DNA of 64,000 nt from Paenibacillus sp. E222. Its GTDB lineage: Bacteria; Bacillota; Bacilli; Paenibacillales; Paenibacillaceae. The notes beneath the pieces are model-generated. The model did no database searches. It saw nothing but the letters and a program-made list of their open reading frames with translations, and was not told the DNA's origin. The translations under genes and the position numbers were made by a program. Shown piece after piece: positions 27,701 through 35,591 of this stretch (positions within the stretch are counted from its first letter, which is position 1; each line of letters starts with the position of its first letter). The stretch is taken from the NCBI RefSeq assembly GCF_013401555.1, contig NZ_CP058552.1, forward strand, positions 496,001 to 560,000, written 5' to 3'.

Positions 27701-29207
27701 ATTCAGCCGTGCCCATTTTGATGAAAATGAATTTCTGGAGCGGATATCGGGGGAAGAGACATCTGGCACCACTCTGTTTCAATATAATACCTACAAAACG
27801 CAGCTATGTTATCTGCTAGGTCATTACGAGGAAGCGATGCAATGGGCAAGGCAAGCCCGATCCCATGAAATTTATGCGACGCATCTGCCCCATTTGCCGG
27901 AATGCCTGTTCTATGAATCACTCGCCATGGTGGCCGCCTGTATCCTGCCACATCAACGGTCCACATGGCCGACCCTCAAGCGGCGTTTCAATCAAAATAT
28001 ACGTCGTTTTCGCCAATGGGCGGCATGGAGTCCAGTAAACTACCAGTCCAGGCTGCTGTTGCTTGAGGCTGAGCTTGCTCGTGTCTCGCGGGATATGCAG
28101 AGGGCTGAGCATCTGTATGATCAATGCATCCGGGAAGCCAGGGAGCGGGGCGATCTGAGGGTCGCCAGTCTCGCCAGCGAGATTGCTGCCACTCACTATG
28201 ATAATCAGGACAAGCGGAAGAGCGCTTCTTTTTATTTGCAATCATCGATTCAGGGATATGAGGAGTGGGAGGTGCGTATCAAAATAACCCAACTGAAAAA
28301 ATTGCAGCAGCACTGGCACCAGGAACAAGAGCCGGAGCATGCTTCACATACCTCCCTGCCCCCTTCAGATAGCAGCGATAAAATGGAGAAGATAGAGCAA
28401 AGTATGCGATCTGCCTCCTTCCCGGATCAGCTTGCTGCCATAGACCGCCTTGGCCTCTCTCCTCTCCTGCAAACGATGCAGGACACGTCCAGTCAGACGG
28501 AAATGGATACTGTGGTGGCAGACATCATGAAATCCATCCTGATCTATGCAGGTGCAAGCAAAGGGGCCTTGTTGACAGGCAGTGCAGAGCCCTTTTTCAT
28601 ACAGGGTTATGCGGATATGGAGAGTTCCTCTTCCTCCTCTAATGAAATCATTCATGACATGAACCGGTTGCCGGAAGGCATCATTCGCTATGTGTTCCGC
28701 ACCCAGGAAAGGGTTTATTATAACGGAGGCGAGGATAGCTGGCTCATACACAATCCTTATATGTCGAAGCATCAGCCGCAATCGGTTCTGTGTATTCCTG
28801 TAGCGGTTCATGGCACATTGCTGGGCGTTCTTTACCTGGAAAACAGGCTCACACGAGGCGTGTTCCATGAGGAGCACAACTCTGTACTCGTGACGATGGC
28901 GTCTCATGTTATCCTGATGGGCTTGCTTCACCATTCCCATGAAACATCTGATCCTTCTCAGTCTTCGCCAGACATCGCGAAAGGAACAGATTCTCTTTCG
29001 ACCTTGATTGAAGAGCCGCTCACGGAACGCGAACTGGAGGTGCTTGCACTGATTGCAGCCGGATTGTCCAACAAGGAAATTGCAGAGCATCTGGTCATTG
29101 CGATGGGTACAGTAAAGGTCCACGTCAAACATATTTTTGCCAAGCTCAAAGTTAACCGGCGTACCAAAGCTATTGCTCAGGCCAAGGAGCTTAATCTGCT
29201 CGAATGA
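24702..29207 (+). CDS. Large kinase-like/AAA-ATPase/GAF/LuxR multidomain regulator
   Basis: 1501 residues from the ATG at 24702 (GAGGTG 7 nt upstream). Residues to about 225 are protein-kinase-like: [11 protein letters not shown] replaces HRDLKPEN, and [12 protein letters not shown] and [23 protein letters not shown] are intact, but the N-lobe is reduced and no DFG is found, so catalysis is doubtful. An AAA/NACHT-like ATPase follows (Walker [11 protein letters not shown] near 262, Walker B [12 protein letters not shown] near 386), then a long TPR-like helical region, a GAF domain (about 1250-1400), and a C-terminal LuxR helix-turn-helix ([25 protein letters not shown]). It is a signal-integrating transcription factor; the divergent SLH gene is a plausible target. 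Confidence 0.85.
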   Translation: [1501 protein letters not shown]

Positions 29208-29249
29208 GCTTTGCTGAGCTTAAATATCATTTTCGTTTTCGTCTCACAT

Positions 29250-29290
29250 AATAAATATCCCCGATCATGTAATGATCGGGGATATTTATT
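29250..29290. terminator. Bidirectional terminator between LuxR regulator and coiled-coil gene
   Basis: Perfect 18-bp arms (29250-29267 and 29273-29290, containing TATCCCCGATCA / TGATCGGGGATA) with a 5-nt TGTAA loop lie between convergent genes; both flanks are A/T-rich. Confidence 0.8.
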
Positions 29291-29335
29291 GCTATATAGA
29301 AAAATTCATGAATTAATTCGGTTTATTTCAATATC

Positions 29336-29692
29336 TTAGACCCGAATGTCAAATCGGCCATTGCTGTCCGTTGATGCATTTGCAATTTCTTGCGGGGAGG
29401 CTGCTTGCAGGCCATGGGTTGGTGGTTTGGCCGGCGGTGCTTCTTTGGTTGTTGTTGCCCCGCTGCTCTGGGAGCTTTGCTGTGAGATTTGAGCTTCAAT
29501 TTGCTTGATTTGCTGCTGCAACTGCTTCGTTTTGGTCTCCTTGGTTTTCTCATCGTTCTTGCTGGATTGTACCTTTTCCAATTCGGCCTCAAGCTTCGTC
29601 TTTTGTTTTTCCAACTCACTTGTGCTGTTCGAACTGGATGAAGATGTGGATATGTAGGATGTCGTGGAACTTGCTGCAGAAGAAATATTCAT
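29336..29692 (-). CDS. Small coiled-coil protein, FlxA-like
   Basis: 118 residues from the ATG at 29692, with GAGGAGGAG 7-8 nt upstream. A Ser/Thr-rich N-terminus is followed by a continuous charged coiled coil (ELEKQKTKLEAELEKVQ, then TKQLQQQIKQIEAQISQQ), the pattern of the FlxA-like family, and a Pro/Ala-rich tail. FlxA-like proteins have no firm function; some are flagellar-regulon genes. No flagellar genes lie nearby. It has no signal peptide. Confidence 0.65.
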   Translation of the reverse strand: MNISSAASSTTSYISTSSSSSNSTSELEKQKTKLEAELEKVQSSKNDEKTKETKTKQLQQQIKQIEAQISQQSSQSSGATTTKEAPPAKPPTHGLQAASPQEIANASTDSNGRFDIRV

Positions 29693-30023
29693 CGTTGATC
29701 TCCTCCTCTTTCTTGGTTCCACTATATCCCATCCAGACGAAAGGCACGTTAATTTCAACTGAAAGGTTGCTGAATGATTGGCTGTCGGCCCTTTCTAGTT
29801 TTTCGGACAAAGCTACGAGGTCCTTTCGTGAAAATTTCTCACAAGAAATTTCATGAATTTCCTAACGCTATAAAATTCCCCCCATACCTTTCTATATCAG
29901 CCTTCGTCAGGCTTCTTAAAAGAAATTCGGCAGCATCCATGAAGGTAGCGCTTACAACCATCCAAAAAAAGGGTTGATAAATGAGAAACCATCCACTATG
30001 ATATTGTCATCAGTCCGGATAAT

Positions 30024-30045
30024 AAAGTTAAAGCACTTTAACTTT
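30024..30045. promoter_or_regulatory. LacI-family operator O1 upstream of the sugar ABC operon
   Basis: A perfect 22-bp palindrome: half-site AAAGTTAAAG (30024-30033), CA centre, and its exact complement (30036-30045). It has the centrally symmetric form bound by LacI-type dimers. The 453-bp gap 29693-30145 otherwise holds only this site, a second copy and promoter-like AT-rich sequence. Confidence 0.75.
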
Positions 30046-30096
30046 CAATTACATAACATCATGTGAAACCTTTTATTTATGGGAAAACCAACTCTG

Positions 30097-30118
30097 AAAG
30101 TTAAAGCGTTATAACTTT
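30097..30118. promoter_or_regulatory. LacI-family operator O2 upstream of the sugar ABC operon
   Basis: The same left half-site AAAGTTAAAG (30097-30106) with CG centre and an imperfect right half (TTATAACTTT, 30109-30118). It lies 73 bp (centre to centre, about seven helical turns) from O1 and 28 bp before the first start codon. Confidence 0.7.
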
Positions 30119-30145
30119 ATACCCGATAGAAAGGTTGGTGTTTAT

Positions 30146-31039
30146 GTGACCCATCGCGAAAGCCGGCGGCAGACATTTTACATGTACCTCTTCATCTCTC
30201 CATGGCTTATCGGTTTCTTCGTGTTTGCCTTGTATCCGATTCTGTCATCCCTTTATTACAGCTTCACGGACTATGACATTATCCACCCGCCGAAATATGT
30301 CGGACTCGCGAATTACAAAGAAATGTTTCAAAATGACCTGTTTTGGAAATCTGTTTTCGTAACGGTGCGCTATACCTTTATCAGTGTACCGATCCAGCTG
30401 CTGCTGGCACTCGGATTCGCGCTCCTGCTCAATGCAAAAATACCGTTTCGCGGGTTTTTCCGCACGGCCATGTATTTTCCGAGTATGGTATCCGGCGTCG
30501 CCATGTCCTTGCTGTGGTACTGGATTTTCAACCCATCAATCGGTCTGTTCAATTACGTGCTATCTTGGTTCGGCATTAGCGGCCCAGCCTGGCTCATGAG
30601 CCCTGATTATGCGCTTTATGCTCTGATGATTATGTCCTTCTGGACGGTGGGCTCAGGCATGATCCTGTTCCTTGCAGGACTTCAAGGCGTTCCTTCAAGT
30701 CTCGTGGAAGCCGCCAAGCTTGACGGTGCGGGACGCTTCCGAATTTTCCTGAACGTGACGCTGCCCATGATTTCACCGGTGCTTTTGTTCCAGCTGATTA
30801 TGGGCGTCATTGATTCCTTCCAGGTATTCACTCAGGCGTATGTAATGACCCAAGGGGGTCCAAACTACTCGACCTGGTTCTACGTTTACAACCTCTACAC
30901 CAGCGCCTTCAAGGAATACAGGGCAGGCTACTCCTCGGCACTCGCTTGGGTGCTGCTGATCGTCGTCATGGCGTTTACGGCGCTCATTATCAAACTCTCG
31001 AACCGGTATGTTCACTATGAAGGAGGCGGGGGCAAATGA
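30146..31039 (+). CDS. Sugar ABC transporter permease, MalF/UgpA family
   Basis: 297 residues with six membrane helices, beginning FYMYLFISPWLIGFFVFALYPI. The cytoplasmic EAA loop is visible (SLVEAAKLDGAGRFRIFLNVTLPMISPVLLFQ), which contacts the ATPase subunit. It starts with GTG; AAAGG lies upstream with longer spacing. It pairs with the next permease (ATGA overlap, 31036-31039) and the binding lipoprotein to import an oligosaccharide. The operon has no ATPase gene, so a shared MsmX-type ATPase encoded elsewhere is expected, as is usual for carbohydrate CUT1 systems. Confidence 0.9.
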   Translation: MTHRESRRQTFYMYLFISPWLIGFFVFALYPILSSLYYSFTDYDIIHPPKYVGLANYKEMFQNDLFWKSVFVTVRYTFISVPIQLLLALGFALLLNAKIPFRGFFRTAMYFPSMVSGVAMSLLWYWIFNPSIGLFNYVLSWFGISGPAWLMSPDYALYALMIMSFWTVGSGMILFLAGLQGVPSSLVEAAKLDGAGRFRIFLNVTLPMISPVLLFQLIMGVIDSFQVFTQAYVMTQGGPNYSTWFYVYNLYTSAFKEYRAGYSSALAWVLLIVVMAFTALIIKLSNRYVHYEGGGGK

Positions 31040-31920
31040 GTACGATTCCGACTGCCGGACCAGGGGCTTCACCTTCTGTAAATAAACGCCGGCGCAAAAT
31101 CGATGCGGTTAGCATTGCCAGCTTCATTGCCCTTGTGGTCACCACCTTTCTCATGCTCCTCCCTTTGTTTTTCATGGTCTCGACCTCGCTGAAATCGAAG
31201 AAGGAACTGCTGAAGTTTCCTCCGACCTTTCTGCCGGAATCATGGCAATGGAGTAACTACAGAGAGATTTTCGACACGCTGAACTTCGGTCAAATGTATA
31301 TGAACAGTCTCATTATCGGCATTTTGACCGTTGTGGGCACCCTGTTTTCGTCGGCGCTTGCAGGCTATGGCTTCGCCAGATATCGGGGCAAGGGCAGCAA
31401 CTTGTGGTTCATGCTCATGCTCAGCACCATGATGCTTCCATATCCGGCGATTATGATCCCGCAGTTCATTCTCTTTTCCAAGCTGAACTGGATCGATACC
31501 TTCCTGCCGCTGATTGTCCCTGCATTTTTCGGTTCGGCATACAACATCTTTTTGCTGCGACAGTTCTTTTCCACCCTGCCGGATGAGCTGTTTGACGCCG
31601 GACGCATTGATGGCTGCAGCGAGTTCCGGATGTGGCGACAGATCGCTTTGCCTCTGTCCGGTCCCGCGCTTGCAACCGTTGCAATCTTTGCTTTCATTTA
31701 CAGCTGGAACGACCTTCTGACACCAGTGCTCTATTTAAGCTCATCGGATAAGTTTACGCTTCCGGTCGGTATGTCTTCCTTCACATCTTCGCGTTTCCGA
31801 ATCCCGCCATGGCATCTGCTCATGGTTGCCTCCGTGCTCGCCATGCTGCCGATCGTGACTCTGTTTGCGATAGCCCAGAAGCGGTTTGTAGAAGGAATTG
31901 TACTTACAGGCATCAAGTAA
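31036..31920 (+). CDS. Sugar ABC transporter permease, MalG/UgpE family
   Basis: 294 residues, six membrane helices after a hydrophilic N-terminus. The EAA loop is LPDELFDAGRIDGCSEFRMWRQIALPLSGPALATV, and the LKSKKELLKFPPTFLPESWQWSNYREIF loop after helix 1 is typical of CUT1 MalG proteins. It is translationally coupled to the upstream permease through an ATGA overlap. It forms the second half of the membrane channel for the sugar bound by the downstream lipoprotein. Confidence 0.9.
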   Translation: MSTIPTAGPGASPSVNKRRRKIDAVSIASFIALVVTTFLMLLPLFFMVSTSLKSKKELLKFPPTFLPESWQWSNYREIFDTLNFGQMYMNSLIIGILTVVGTLFSSALAGYGFARYRGKGSNLWFMLMLSTMMLPYPAIMIPQFILFSKLNWIDTFLPLIVPAFFGSAYNIFLLRQFFSTLPDELFDAGRIDGCSEFRMWRQIALPLSGPALATVAIFAFIYSWNDLLTPVLYLSSSDKFTLPVGMSSFTSSRFRIPPWHLLMVASVLAMLPIVTLFAIAQKRFVEGIVLTGIK

Positions 31921-31925
31921 AGGCT

Positions 31926-31940
31926 CCGCCGCAGGGGCGG
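31926..31940 (+). other. Short GC-rich hairpin between permease and binding-protein genes
   Basis: CCGCC (31926-31930) and GGCGG (31936-31940) flank a 5-nt loop followed by CAAAAAAC. Such hairpins can set differential expression of the binding protein by mRNA stabilisation, but this one is short. Confidence 0.3.
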
Positions 31941-31973
31941 CAAAAAACTTGAATATATGGGGGACTGTAGTTC

Positions 31974-33365
31974 ATGAAAACGCTAAGGATCAAAAAGTCT
32001 TTTACACTCTTGCTTGCGACCAGCATGCTCGTCGTATTCGCATTGTCCGGCTGTAGCGGCGGCAAATCTGCGGGAGATATCGTAACCGGGAACGATGGCG
32101 ATAACGCTAACTCCGGCTCCTCAGGAGGGCAAGTCACCATAACGCACTACACCATTGATTCCGAGGATCGCACCTTTATCGAAAAGCTGGTTCCGGATTT
32201 TGAAGCCCAACATCCGAATATTAAGGTAAAAGTCGAGAAAGCTCCTTACGAGCAGTTCGACAGTAAACTCCAAACGCTGATTGCCGGCGGCAAATCTCCT
32301 GACGTCACAAGCCACTATGGTTACGGCGGTTTTGCGGAGTATTACAACAAAGACATGCTGCTCGACATGAACGACATGATTAAGGAAGACGGATTTAAAG
32401 CATCTGACTACAGCATCCCGGATGATCTCATGAAAATCTATACCGTCAAAGACCATGTCTACGGTATCCCGGTCAACATGTACGTCTCTCTAATGCTCTA
32501 CAACAAAGACATGTTCGACGCAGCCAACGTTCCTTATCCTCCAAGCGATTACGAGGACAAGAGCTGGACGTTTGACAAAATGGTTGAAGATGCGAAGCAA
32601 ATGACGCATGTATCCAATGATATTGCCAAAACTCAATATGGCGTTGACTTCACATGGTCCGAGCGCGATATGCGCCCGCTCTATTTCGGAGCTGAGCCCT
32701 ACTCCGAGGATACCTGGACCAACGGCGGTGTACCATCCGAGACTCATTTCGATTCGCCGGAAGTCATCGCAGCCTATAACAAGCTGTTCAACCTGATCTT
32801 AAAAGATAAAGTGTCTCCGACAACGGAATGGAGCAAAAGCGTAGCGGGGCAAAACGGTGATGCGTTCGTAACCGGCAAGGTGGGTATGACCGTCAGCGGC
32901 TCATGGAGCCTTGCGGGCTCCAATGATTTCCCTTTCAAGGTTGGCGTGGCTGCAGTACCTGCCGGCGGCAATGACAAGGTCCGCAGTGTACTTTTCGTCG
33001 ATCCGCTCTTGATTCTGAAGGGCTCCAAACATCCGAAGGAAGCTTTTGAATGGATCAAGTATCTGGTCAGCGACGAAATTCAGGAAAAATCCATCGAACT
33101 GAGCGGTGGCAACCCTCCTGTAAATACGAAGGCTGCCGAAACCTATTACAAGCATTTTGATGGCATCGATCCAGCAGATGTGAAGAAGGTATACGAAGGT
33201 GCAGTGAAATACGGATTTGAATCCTATAACCACCTGATCACCCACTATTCTCAGATCAACGACATGTTCATCAACGAGATGCAGCCGATTGATACCGGAC
33301 ACAGCACCGTTGAAGAAGTGATGCCGACGATTCAGAAAAAGGTCATGGAAATTATCAATCGTTAA
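31974..33365 (+). CDS. Extracellular sugar-binding lipoprotein (family 1 SBP)
   Basis: 463 residues. The signal peptide ends in a lipobox (FALSGC), so the mature protein is diacylglyceryl-anchored at Cys. The body has the MalE-like pattern FIEKLVPDFEAQHPNIKVKVEKAPYEQFDSKLQTLIAGGKSPDV and VTGKVGMTVSGSWSL near the hinge. It captures the oligosaccharide for the two permeases encoded just upstream. The ATG is preceded by GGGGG at 10 nt. Order permease-permease-SBP-regulator is common in Paenibacillus CUT1 loci. Confidence 0.9.
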   Translation: MKTLRIKKSFTLLLATSMLVVFALSGCSGGKSAGDIVTGNDGDNANSGSSGGQVTITHYTIDSEDRTFIEKLVPDFEAQHPNIKVKVEKAPYEQFDSKLQTLIAGGKSPDVTSHYGYGGFAEYYNKDMLLDMNDMIKEDGFKASDYSIPDDLMKIYTVKDHVYGIPVNMYVSLMLYNKDMFDAANVPYPPSDYEDKSWTFDKMVEDAKQMTHVSNDIAKTQYGVDFTWSERDMRPLYFGAEPYSEDTWTNGGVPSETHFDSPEVIAAYNKLFNLILKDKVSPTTEWSKSVAGQNGDAFVTGKVGMTVSGSWSLAGSNDFPFKVGVAAVPAGGNDKVRSVLFVDPLLILKGSKHPKEAFEWIKYLVSDEIQEKSIELSGGNPPVNTKAAETYYKHFDGIDPADVKKVYEGAVKYGFESYNHLITHYSQINDMFINEMQPIDTGHSTVEEVMPTIQKKVMEIINR

Positions 33366-33375
33366 CGCTAGAGTT

Positions 33376-33401
33376 GTGCCGTCCCGCAAGGGGCGGTGCA
33401 C
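33376..33401 (+). other. Imperfect hairpin after the binding-protein gene
   Basis: GTGCCGTCCC and GGGCGGTGCAC form an imperfect stem around GCAAG. There is no T run, so it may be a partial attenuator or 3' stabiliser before the lacI-type gene rather than a full terminator. Confidence 0.35.
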
Positions 33402-33494
33402 TATTAAATTAGCTTCGCGGCTAAGCCTCCGTACATGTATACTAATGTTAAGTCAATATAAAGTACGGAAAATCTGCCGCAAGGAGAGTAAACA

Positions 33495-34508
33495 ATGAAG
33501 GTTAGTATATTTGATGTTGCAAAGAAATCAGGACTGTCCGTCGTGACGGTTTCTCGCGTTTTAAACGGTGCCGAATCCGTGCGAGAGAAAAATAGGCAAA
33601 AGGTTCTGGAGGCCATCAAGGAGCTCGATTACCATCCTAACGCTGCTGCGCGGAGTTTAGCTCGCGGCAAGACAGGAATCGTCGGTTTGATCATGACCAC
33701 TCTTCAGGACTCCTTCTTCGACACCGTCGTTAAAGAGCTGAACGAAGTGCTTGCACTTCACGGCTATTTTCTTGCCGTCTCGGTCTCTACCGGCATTGGC
33801 TCTGATGAAAACCATTACCTGATCCAGGAGGACCGGGTGGACGGTCTGATCCTGCTCTCCCCGATGGAAGAGGATAACTACATTGTGGAACTGAAGCGAC
33901 GCAATATTCCTTATGTGCTCATCGACAATCAGAAGCCGGAGAACGATGCTTTTTCGGTAACCATCGATAACTACAAAGGCGGCTATGCCGCTACGAAGCA
34001 TCTGCTTGATCTCGGCCATACCTCCATCGCGCACTTAAGCGGACAGAACATGTTCCGCAGTACGAGGGAGCGCCGCAGCGGTTTTCTGGATGCACTCAAG
34101 GAAAAAGACCTGGCACCGTTCGACATGATTACAGGTGATTTCGAAATCGATTTTGGTTATGACATCTGCCGCAAATGGCTGCGAGAGGGACGCCTTCCTT
34201 CCGCGGTGTTCGCGGGCGATGACCATATCGCGCTTGGGGTCGTGAACGCCCTCATGGAAGAAGGCATCAAGGTGCCTGAACAGGTAGCTATCGTCGGCTA
34301 TGACGATCAGTATATTTCATCCAAGCTGCACCCCCATCTGACAACGGTCCGGCAGCCTGCCGACCGCATCGGGATTGCTGCTGCAGATATGCTGCTGAAA
34401 CGCATGGAGGGTACGATGAAACGCGGGGCTAATGTAAAGATCGACCCTGAACTCATCGTGAGAGAATCTACTGGATCTGGATCACCAACCAAAAGTACGA
34501 CTGGATAA
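33495..34508 (+). CDS. LacI/GalR-family transcriptional repressor
   Basis: 337 residues. The N-terminal headpiece is SIFDVAKKSGLSVVTVSRVLNGAESV with hinge YHPNAAARSLARGKT, followed by a periplasmic-binding-protein-like effector domain (VGLIMTTLQDSFFDTVV ... DGLILLSP ... VAIVGYDDQYISSKLHPHLTTVRQP). It probably binds the AAAGTTAAAG palindromes at 30024, 30097 and 38537 and is released by the imported sugar or its phosphate. AAGGAGAG lies 7-8 nt before the ATG. It lies inside the operon it likely controls. Confidence 0.9.
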   Translation: MKVSIFDVAKKSGLSVVTVSRVLNGAESVREKNRQKVLEAIKELDYHPNAAARSLARGKTGIVGLIMTTLQDSFFDTVVKELNEVLALHGYFLAVSVSTGIGSDENHYLIQEDRVDGLILLSPMEEDNYIVELKRRNIPYVLIDNQKPENDAFSVTIDNYKGGYAATKHLLDLGHTSIAHLSGQNMFRSTRERRSGFLDALKEKDLAPFDMITGDFEIDFGYDICRKWLREGRLPSAVFAGDDHIALGVVNALMEEGIKVPEQVAIVGYDDQYISSKLHPHLTTVRQPADRIGIAAADMLLKRMEGTMKRGANVKIDPELIVRESTGSGSPTKSTTG

Positions 34509-34543
34509 AAATAATATAACCTTATATATAGGAGTGACGACCA

Positions 34544-35536
34544 TTGGCTTACTACTTGGGAATCGACGGGGGAGGAACAAAAACATACGCCCTGCTGACC
34601 GATGACTGCGGCAATGTGCTTGGCAAAGGCATGGGCGGCAACGGCAATCACCAGATTGACCGCGCCTTGGCCGCGCAAAGCATACGAGAAGCCGCGGAAG
34701 GAGCCCTGAACGAGGCAGGACTGCAGATTCATGAAGTCTCCCACACCTATTTTGGACTTGCAGGAGCAGACCGGGAAGTAGATTACCGAATCCTGCACCC
34801 TCTGGTTCAGGGAATCGGATTCACCCAGAATTACTCGATTAACTGTGATACCATGATCAGCCTGCGCGCAGGTACGAACCGACCTTACGGGGTCGCACTG
34901 ATCTGCGGCACAGGCACCAACTCCGCTGGCCGCAATCCGGCAGGAGAACATGTGCAGGTCGGCGGTTTTGATTATATGTACGGTGATTTCGGCGGTGGCG
35001 GTTCCCTCAATATTGAGGTGTTCCGCTCTGTCATCCGTTCTTGGGACGGTCGTGAGCAGCCAACGCTCCTGACTCCCCTGCTGTTGAACTTTCTTGGGTA
35101 TAACAGTGTCAGCGATATGTTCGATGACTATCAGGATCACGGCAAACATGTGCCTGTCCATGCAGCGAAGCTGCTGTTTGAAGCTGCCGCAGAGGACGAT
35201 ACTGTAGCCCTGGAGATTCTGAACCGCCAAGGCGTAGAGCTTGGCAAATCAGCGGCTGCGGTAATCCACAAACTTGAAATGGAAAAGGATACTTTTGACG
35301 TAGTCCTGGCAGGAAGTCTGCTAACAAGGGGAGATCGCGGCTGGATTCGCAGCAAAGTTGAACAGACTGTTGCAACCGTCGCTAAGAATGCGACCATCGT
35401 AACGTTGGCCACCGAGCCTGTTGTCGGTGCCTTATGGTCTGCTATGGATGCGAGCGGACATGCGGTAAGCCAGGATGTGTATAACAAAATGCGCACTTTC
35501 CGTGACTTCGAACATATTAAGCAAACCACAAGATAA
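34544..35536 (+). CDS. BadF/BadG-type sugar kinase (N-acetylglucosamine kinase-like)
   Basis: 330 residues of the ASKHA ATPase fold. The phosphate-1 motif is YLGIDGGGTKTYALL, phosphate-2 is ALICGTGTNSAG, and a third Gly-rich segment is VVLAGSLLTRGDRGW. This is the BadF/BadG/BcrA/BcrD family, which includes GlcNAc/GlcN kinases; benzoyl-CoA reductase activators carry Fe-S cysteines that are absent here, so a sugar kinase is favoured. It starts at TTG with GGAG 9 nt upstream. Between the ABC importer and a GH4 enzyme that needs a 6-phosphorylated substrate, it most likely phosphorylates the imported disaccharide or its product. Confidence 0.78.
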   Translation: MAYYLGIDGGGTKTYALLTDDCGNVLGKGMGGNGNHQIDRALAAQSIREAAEGALNEAGLQIHEVSHTYFGLAGADREVDYRILHPLVQGIGFTQNYSINCDTMISLRAGTNRPYGVALICGTGTNSAGRNPAGEHVQVGGFDYMYGDFGGGGSLNIEVFRSVIRSWDGREQPTLLTPLLLNFLGYNSVSDMFDDYQDHGKHVPVHAAKLLFEAAAEDDTVALEILNRQGVELGKSAAAVIHKLEMEKDTFDVVLAGSLLTRGDRGWIRSKVEQTVATVAKNATIVTLATEPVVGALWSAMDASGHAVSQDVYNKMRTFRDFEHIKQTTR

Positions 35537-35591
35537 ACGTCAGTAAACACTGTCATCATAAATAATTCTTATAAGACTGGAGTGTGCAAAA

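Noticed and set aside
28365..29132. 255-residue open frame on the - strand
   Set aside because: Antisense to the GAF/LuxR part of a clear coding gene; composition is rich in Cys/His/Arg as in shadow frames.
29690..30145. Additional gene before the sugar ABC operon
   Set aside because: Short frames here lack ribosome sites; the region is best explained as promoter and operators.
34307..35230. 307-residue open frame on the - strand
   Set aside because: Lies opposite the LacI and kinase genes, has no recognisable domain and no start signals.
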